This document shows, piece after piece, positions 22,627 through 27,159 of a DNA stretch of 27,159 nt. The notes beneath the pieces are model-generated. The model was not told the DNA's origin. It did not search any database and worked only from the letters and a program-made list of their open reading frames with translations. Source of the DNA: JBLHHI01 sp047614125. Its GTDB lineage: Bacteria > Bacteroidota > Bacteroidia > NS11-12g > UBA9320. Both the position numbers and the translations under genes were made by a program. The stretch covers positions 1 to 27,159 of the forward strand of contig JBLHHI010000036.1 in assembly GCA_047614125.1 (NCBI GenBank), written 5' to 3'. Position 1 is the stretch's first letter; the number at the start of each line of letters is the position of its first letter.

Positions 22627-24765
22627 TTATTTGGATATTATTATTCGCTTGTGTGCTACAGCATCCTTGGCCTGCACAGTGAGTATATACGTGCCTGGAA
22701 ACAAGTGGCTTACATCAAGTGCATTTCCTTCATTGCCTTTGTGTGAAATGATTTCCTCTCCTAAAAGATTGGTAATAATATACTGATCTACGAGATGGTT
22801 GGACTCCACTATAATTGAGCCGTTATGAGCCGGATTTGGATACACCAACATTCCAAGTTTGGCTACCTCTGTAAGCCCCGAACTCTTGCAGCTATCCGCC
22901 TCAAGATATCGGACTGCTCTTCCTTCACAACCATGGCTATCCAACGCCTCAACTACAAAAGATGATTTCTTCTCTTTGATAATAAACTCAAAGCCCTTGG
23001 TTTTATTCTTGGTATTCCAACCATAACTAACAAAGCCACTTGTCGCACTAATTTCTACGGTGTCGCCAATGCAGTATGGGCCTTTAGGACTGATCTTGAT
23101 TTCGATACCTTTTGCGCTCTTCTCAGAAATATAGATGCTGTCTCTGCAAACGTTGTTGTTGCTGTCTTTCACATCTAAATAGTACCAACCTGTTTTTTTA
23201 ACCCAAAGACTTCTGCCCTTATGTCCACCGCTCCATTGGTATAATTTATAGCCATACTTCGCTTCTAAGTTTATGGAGTCGTGCCCGCAAAGTGTTGTAG
23301 ACGGCCAAGCTTCAATTAGCTTTGGGCACTTGTCGCACGTATCTTTAACCGTAATCTTAATTTCGGCGCGCGATTCGCATCCATCTGCAGTAACAGCCTC
23401 AACCACGAAGGTTTGCGTTTCTTTGGGTTCAAAGGTAAAGTCGTTGTCTTCTTTCTTGCCGTACTTTCCAAAGTAGTAATACTTAAAGCCATACGTCCCT
23501 TCGATCGTAATCTTATCTCCGGGGCAAATGGTGTGATGTTTGGCATTCGACCAAAGCTCCAGTTTTTTATAGCTTCCTTTTCCAATGTAAATCGAATCGT
23601 AACAAACGGTACTATCTTTGGTGAGGACTGCAATGGAATACCAGCCGCTCTTTTTAATTACACGCACACGTTTCGTAGAACCATCTTCCCAGTAATAGCT
23701 CAAGTGGCCGCTTACTGCTTCTAAGATTGTTGAATCATGGTCTCCACATAATACTTTGTCCGGCCAAGCGCTAATAATAACTTTACATCCATCGCAACTG
23801 TCGTTTACCGTAATCTTAAACTCCTTTCGCAACGTACATCCGTACTTGTCGAGGGCATACACCACGTAATTTGTTGTTTTAGTTGGATGCAATACGAGTC
23901 GGTGGGTTCCCGAATCTCCGGTACTCCAGTAGTATTTTTTGTATTCTTTGGATACCTCAACCACAACGGAATCTCCTTTGCAAATCATGCCATCTTTAGC
24001 GCTCATCCAAATCGACAACGTTGTATTCGTTTTTGAAATCTCGATGGTATCAGAACAGGTATGGCCCGAGGTATCGGTAACCGTTACAATGTATTTGCCC
24101 GAATGCTTGATGATTCGAACTCGACCTGAAGCGCTGTCGGACCAAACATAGCTTTTATATCCGTTCTTAACTTCTAGAATTACGGAGTCTTTATCGCCGC
24201 ATAAATGAGCGTTGGGCCAAGCTTCAATAATGCCATCGCATGCGGATCCTCCACTGCAATTTTTAACGGTATACTCAACCTTATGGGTTCCCCAACATCC
24301 GTTCGAATCTTGAACCGTGAGATATAAAGCTCCTGATTTAGTAGGCTTTGTGGCGTTACGCTGTCCCCAAACATTATTGCTCCACTGATAATATTTAAAT
24401 CCTTTGCCACCGGCTTCAATAATGAGCGAATCGCCCAAACAAATGGTGCTCGACTTACCCGAAAAATAAAAATCCGGGCGAATAGGCTTAAGAAACTTAA
24501 TCTCAACCGAATCTACATAGTAACTACCTCTAACATCCACGGCACCGCCATAATATTTGCCGGCTTTATGAACGTGAATGATTCGGGTGGTTTCACTGGT
24601 GCTCCACAGATAACTTACATAACCTTTGGGCGCTTCTAATTCAACCGTATCCCCTTCGCAACCTATGTAGGTTCCGTTGGGACTGATTTTAAAACCTTGA
24701 CTAAAGGCCGAAGGTAGGATGGCGCAAAACGCCAAGGCGAGTACTAAGAATTTTTTAGATTTCAT
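22627..24765 (-). CDS. Modular Cys-rich T9SS-exported surface protein (four A-B Ig-like pairs)
   Basis: A 712-aa protein starting at MKSKKFLVLALAFCAILPSA, a clear signal peptide ending near SAFSQ (23). An upstream in-frame ATG at 24864 would bury the signal and is rejected. Eight Ig-like modules of about 65-75 aa alternate in two types: A at about 28-91, 178-246, 329-396, 482-549; B at about 99-168, 250-322, 400-473, 555-624. Type A typically has an EAWP-like lead, LCG.DS, LE..GY..Y.W and C.DSI.I. Type B has IC.GD, FKYY.W, FVVEALD..GC and K.TV.D.C. Linkers from B to A carry close cysteines (SCDGCK, TCDKCPK). Residues about 637-712 (VYPNPAHNGS at 641-650, LLGEEI, PGTYILTV, KRIIISK) are a T9SS type-A sorting domain. 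An adhesin or surface-layer-like role is inferred from architecture only. Confidence 0.88.
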   Translation of the reverse strand: MKSKKFLVLALAFCAILPSAFSQGFKISPNGTYIGCEGDTVELEAPKGYVSYLWSTSETTRIIHVHKAGKYYGGAVDVRGSYYVDSVEIKFLKPIRPDFYFSGKSSTICLGDSLIIEAGGKGFKYYQWSNNVWGQRNATKPTKSGALYLTVQDSNGCWGTHKVEYTVKNCSGGSACDGIIEAWPNAHLCGDKDSVILEVKNGYKSYVWSDSASGRVRIIKHSGKYIVTVTDTSGHTCSDTIEISKTNTTLSIWMSAKDGMICKGDSVVVEVSKEYKKYYWSTGDSGTHRLVLHPTKTTNYVVYALDKYGCTLRKEFKITVNDSCDGCKVIISAWPDKVLCGDHDSTILEAVSGHLSYYWEDGSTKRVRVIKKSGWYSIAVLTKDSTVCYDSIYIGKGSYKKLELWSNAKHHTICPGDKITIEGTYGFKYYYFGKYGKKEDNDFTFEPKETQTFVVEAVTADGCESRAEIKITVKDTCDKCPKLIEAWPSTTLCGHDSINLEAKYGYKLYQWSGGHKGRSLWVKKTGWYYLDVKDSNNNVCRDSIYISEKSAKGIEIKISPKGPYCIGDTVEISATSGFVSYGWNTKNKTKGFEFIIKEKKSSFVVEALDSHGCEGRAVRYLEADSCKSSGLTEVAKLGMLVYPNPAHNGSIIVESNHLVDQYIITNLLGEEIISHKGNEGNALDVSHLFPGTYILTVQAKDAVAHKRIIISK

Positions 24766-24786
24766 GCTGATCAAACATATTCGGAG

Positions 24787-24794
24787 CAAAAGTA
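24787..24794 (-). promoter_or_regulatory. Candidate -7 box for the modular cargo gene
   Basis: TACTTTTG on the minus strand matches TAnnTTTG fully and lies 21 nt before the ATG at 24765. No TTG or TTTG is found at the expected distance upstream, so only half of the promoter pattern is supported. Confidence 0.45.
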
Positions 24795-24888
24795 ACACCG
24801 ATAACTTATTGATTAGAGTGGTACTTACAACAAAACGTTGCACGACGGAACGTAATTTTTGCAATTATTTTTAATTCTTTTATTTCCT

Positions 24889-24896
24889 CATTTTTG
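24889..24896 (+). promoter_or_regulatory. Candidate -7 box for the M61 peptidase gene
   Basis: CATTTTTG is one mismatch from TAnnTTTG and lies 17 nt before the ATG at 24914. The nearest TTTG (24858-24861) is 27 nt upstream, which is too far for a standard spacing. The divergent 148-bp spacer also holds the box of the opposite gene. Confidence 0.3.
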
Positions 24897-24913
24897 CAGA
24901 CCACAAAAAGCAC

Positions 24914-26695
24914 ATGAATAAACTCACTTCACTCTTAATTGTTGGACTTTTAATTCCCTTATTTGGTATGTCTGAAATAATGTATTCCGTCTCTTTCAAA
25001 GAGTCAAATTCGCACTACGTTCAAATAACAATGAGCACTCACGTTACTAAAGGAGAGGCGCTTATGGCCAAAATGCCGGTTTGGGCTCCCGGCTCGTATA
25101 AGGTGCGCGACTTTTCGCAAAACGTTGATGCTTTTAACGCAACCATTGGAAGTGACAAGAAAGAGTGTGTGGTTGAGCGCATTACCAAAAATAGTTGGAA
25201 GGTTACAGCCGAAAAATCAGGAATTATTGAACTAACCTATAAGGTCTATGCTTTTGATTTGGGTGTACGAACCAGTTATGTAGATCAATACATGGCCTTT
25301 TTACACGGCACCAGTGCATTTATGTATTTGGCCGGAAAAGAGAACGATGCCATTGTTTTAGAAATCATTCCAAATTCTCAATGGCAAAATGTTGAAGTTT
25401 CTTTGCCAAAGATTAAAGGAGCAGTTCATCAATACTCGTGTGTCAATTACGATCTTTTGGCAGACTCGCCCATGGCATTGGGCAACTTTGATATTGGCAA
25501 TTACAAAAGTGGAAACGTTGACCACAAGGTGGTTATGATTGGAACTGGGAATTATCAAATGGATAAGATTGTCGCTGATTTTAAGCTCATTACAGATAAA
25601 GAAGTGGATCTCTTTGGCGATCATCCTTCTCCACAATACATTCATTTTATTCAGAATGTTGATAATGGTGGCGGTGGATTGGAGCACCTGAACAGTCAAA
25701 CCAGTCAGTTCAATCGCTTTTCATATACCGACGAAACCAAGTATCGCAACTTTTTGGGATTGATTGCACACGAATACTTCCATTTATGGAACGTAAAACG
25801 CATTCGGCCCATTGAGTTGGGACCGTTTAACTACGAAAATGAAAACTACACAGATATGCTTTGGGTGGCCGAAGGAATTACATCGTATTACGACGACTTG
25901 TTCTTGCGCCGCGTTGGCTTGCACACCAACGAAACGTATTTAAGCGCTGTTGCCACCAACATTAACCGTTTGCAAAACCAACCGGGACGTGCAGTGATGA
26001 ACTTGGTAGAAAGCAGCAAGCTGGCATGGGTGAAGGCCTATCTGCCCAACGAAAACAGCAACAACGTTACCATTTCGTATTACAACAAAGGCATGCTGGT
26101 GGCATGGATGTTAGATATGGAAATAATGGAACGCACAACAGGCAAAAAACGATTGGACGATGTAATGCGCATGCTTTATGAGCGCTTCTATAAACAACAA
26201 GACCGTGGGTTTACGCATCAAGAATTTAAGGATGTGTGCAGCGATGTGGCCGGTTCGAGTTTGAAAGCATTTTTTGACGATAACGTGCATGGGACTGAGG
26301 AAATTACTTATCAGAAATACTTAGATCTTACTGGAATTGAGCTGGTTAATACGTCATCTACAAAATCAAGCATTGGCGTTAAGGTTAAATCCGAAAACGG
26401 AAAATGTGTGATTACTTACATTCACCCAAAGGGTTCGGCATTGGCATCTGGTTTAAGTGTAAACGACGAAATCATTGCCATTGATGACTGGCGTGTTAAA
26501 GGCGAATTAACCGATGATTTGAATCGGTACCAGGCTGAAGACAAGGTGGTTATTTTATACAATAGAGATGGAAAGCTTCGCTCCGTTGATTGCACAATTG
26601 AAAAAGATGGTGAAGTGAATTACAAGGTGGCTGTAAAAGCAGAACAAACTGAGACTCAGAAGAAGTACTTTGAGCTTTGGATGGGAGGGGAATAA
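24914..26695 (+). CDS. Exported M61-family metallopeptidase with PDZ domain
   Basis: A 593-aa zinc peptidase of the M61 (glycyl aminopeptidase-like) family. A signal peptide is visible (MNKLTSLLIVGLLIPLFGMS, about 1-20); no lipobox cysteine follows. The N-terminal beta domain includes MPVWAPGSYKVRDFSQNV (54-71), typical of the family. The catalytic part has GGGGLEH (252-258) and the zinc motif HEYFH at 286-290 within IAHEYFHLWNVKRIRP. The likely third ligand is E320 in WVAEGITSYYDD. Residues about 485-560 form a PDZ-like domain (IGVKVKSENGK, GSALASGLSVNDEIIAIDDW). It probably works in the periplasm or at the cell surface, trimming peptides; the substrate is unknown. It is divergent from the cargo genes and the frame is intact. 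Confidence 0.93.
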   Translation: MNKLTSLLIVGLLIPLFGMSEIMYSVSFKESNSHYVQITMSTHVTKGEALMAKMPVWAPGSYKVRDFSQNVDAFNATIGSDKKECVVERITKNSWKVTAEKSGIIELTYKVYAFDLGVRTSYVDQYMAFLHGTSAFMYLAGKENDAIVLEIIPNSQWQNVEVSLPKIKGAVHQYSCVNYDLLADSPMALGNFDIGNYKSGNVDHKVVMIGTGNYQMDKIVADFKLITDKEVDLFGDHPSPQYIHFIQNVDNGGGGLEHLNSQTSQFNRFSYTDETKYRNFLGLIAHEYFHLWNVKRIRPIELGPFNYENENYTDMLWVAEGITSYYDDLFLRRVGLHTNETYLSAVATNINRLQNQPGRAVMNLVESSKLAWVKAYLPNENSNNVTISYYNKGMLVAWMLDMEIMERTTGKKRLDDVMRMLYERFYKQQDRGFTHQEFKDVCSDVAGSSLKAFFDDNVHGTEEITYQKYLDLTGIELVNTSSTKSSIGVKVKSENGKCVITYIHPKGSALASGLSVNDEIIAIDDWRVKGELTDDLNRYQAEDKVVILYNRDGKLRSVDCTIEKDGEVNYKVAVKAEQTETQKKYFELWMGGE

Positions 26696-26877
26696 GTTGA
26701 AGAAGAAGTTGAATTGCTTATAATTTCTATTTTAAACCTTTCCCGAGCTGAAGCACTGGGTTGTTCATAACCAACTCAAAGCGCAGGAGTTATGCCGTAT
26801 AAAACCCAATCAGCCAACACCGTCTTCAAAATGAAGCTGTGGGATCTCCTTTTGATATTTTCGATCAATATTGAAGC
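26696..26877. other. Convergent spacer, nothing clear
   Basis: This lies between the M61 gene and the convergent partial gene. I see no strong hairpin with a T-run, no small gene and no repeat worth calling. Confidence 0.4.
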
Positions 26878-27159
26878 TTACTCATAACCAAAAAACACCG
26901 GATACCGCAAGTGCTCGTTTTCATAACGCGGACTGTGCGTATAAATCCAATAGAGTTGTGCCCGAGGGCTATTGGCAAACGCTTGGTTGGATGCTTTTTC
27001 GGCATTGAATTTTGATCGTAAATCTTCATCGGTTCGCAATCGCTCAGCCGCTTCATCTTCAAAAACATAGTCGGAGTACCATTCTTTTTGTTGGAGGATG
27101 GCATCGAAAAAATTCCAATTGAAATACGAATCGGGAGCTTCTGGATGCAGAACTTCCAA
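26878..27159 (-). CDS. C-terminal part of a probable M14-type zinc carboxypeptidase
   Basis: Only the last 93 codons are in the window; the 5' part lies beyond 27159. The visible sequence contains EVLHPEAPDSYFNWNFFDAI, QQKEWYSDYVFEDEAAERL, an acidic/lysine helix and RAQLYWIYTHSPRYE, ending HLRYPVFFGYE. This resembles the conserved tail of large exported M14-like carboxypeptidases in Bacteroidota (SYFNWNFFD, QKE..S.YVFED, the SP.YE..H.RYPV end), recognised from memory. The catalytic HxxE region would be outside the window, so activity cannot be judged. The first Met seen is internal, not a start. The end is an intact TAA. Confidence 0.6.
   Translation of the reverse strand: MEVLHPEAPDSYFNWNFFDAILQQKEWYSDYVFEDEAAERLRTDEDLRSKFNAEKASNQAFANSPRAQLYWIYTHSPRYENEHLRYPVFFGYE

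Noticed and set aside
23316..23633. 105-codon minus-strand frame within the modular cargo gene
   Set aside because: It is an out-of-frame shadow of the repeat-rich coding sequence, with no start context or family match.

Overview
The window looks like a chromosomal piece of a Bacteroidota genome, most likely order Flavobacteriales (inferred). Reasons: two secreted proteins end in type IX secretion (T9SS) sorting domains. The promoters I can find fit the Bacteroidota TTTG / TAnnTTTG pattern, and start codons lack clear Shine-Dalgarno boxes. L17 carries a long charged tail. S4, S14 and L36 lack intact zinc-binding cysteine sets. Base composition is moderate to AT-leaning. I see no tRNA, rRNA, CRISPR array, insertion sequence or prophage gene.

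Layout. (1) 116-1240, minus strand: 4-hydroxyphenylpyruvate dioxygenase (hpd), a tyrosine breakdown gene. It is separated from the next cluster by a strong, bidirectional-looking hairpin terminator (1407-1437). (2) 1458-18363, minus strand: an unbroken merged str-S10-spc-alpha run of 32 genes, read from rpsL down to rplQ. It encodes ribosomal proteins, EF-G, IF-1, SecY and the RNA polymerase alpha subunit. Spacers are 1-56 nt and rplC/rplD overlap by one base. rpmJ and rpmD are short genes inside it. A textbook promoter (TTTG-N19-TACCTTTG) sits just before rpsL, and a weaker internal one lies before infA. tuf and map, which many bacteria keep in this run, are absent. (3) 18645-19597, minus strand: a decayed outer-membrane beta-barrel gene with two frameshifts and one in-frame stop. 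(4) 19716-20693, minus strand: pyruvate dehydrogenase E1 beta, with its own promoter. (5) 20765-24765, minus strand: two adjacent T9SS cargo proteins. The larger is built of four tandem copies of a two-part Ig-like module joined by cysteine-rich linkers. (6) 24914-26695, plus strand: a secreted M61-family metallopeptidase with a PDZ domain, divergent from the cargo genes. (7) 26878-27159, minus strand: the C-terminal end of what looks like an M14-type carboxypeptidase, cut by the window edge.

How it fits together: the large run is core translation, transcription and protein export machinery under shared control. The right-hand third is cell-envelope and secretion material (two T9SS cargos, an exported peptidase, a dead beta-barrel) with one central-metabolism gene between. 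I found no clear undescribed multi-gene system. The best leads are the modular Cys-linked surface protein, the decayed barrel gene, a hairpin sequence shared between that dead gene and the end of hpd, and an operator-like repeat array upstream of hpd.
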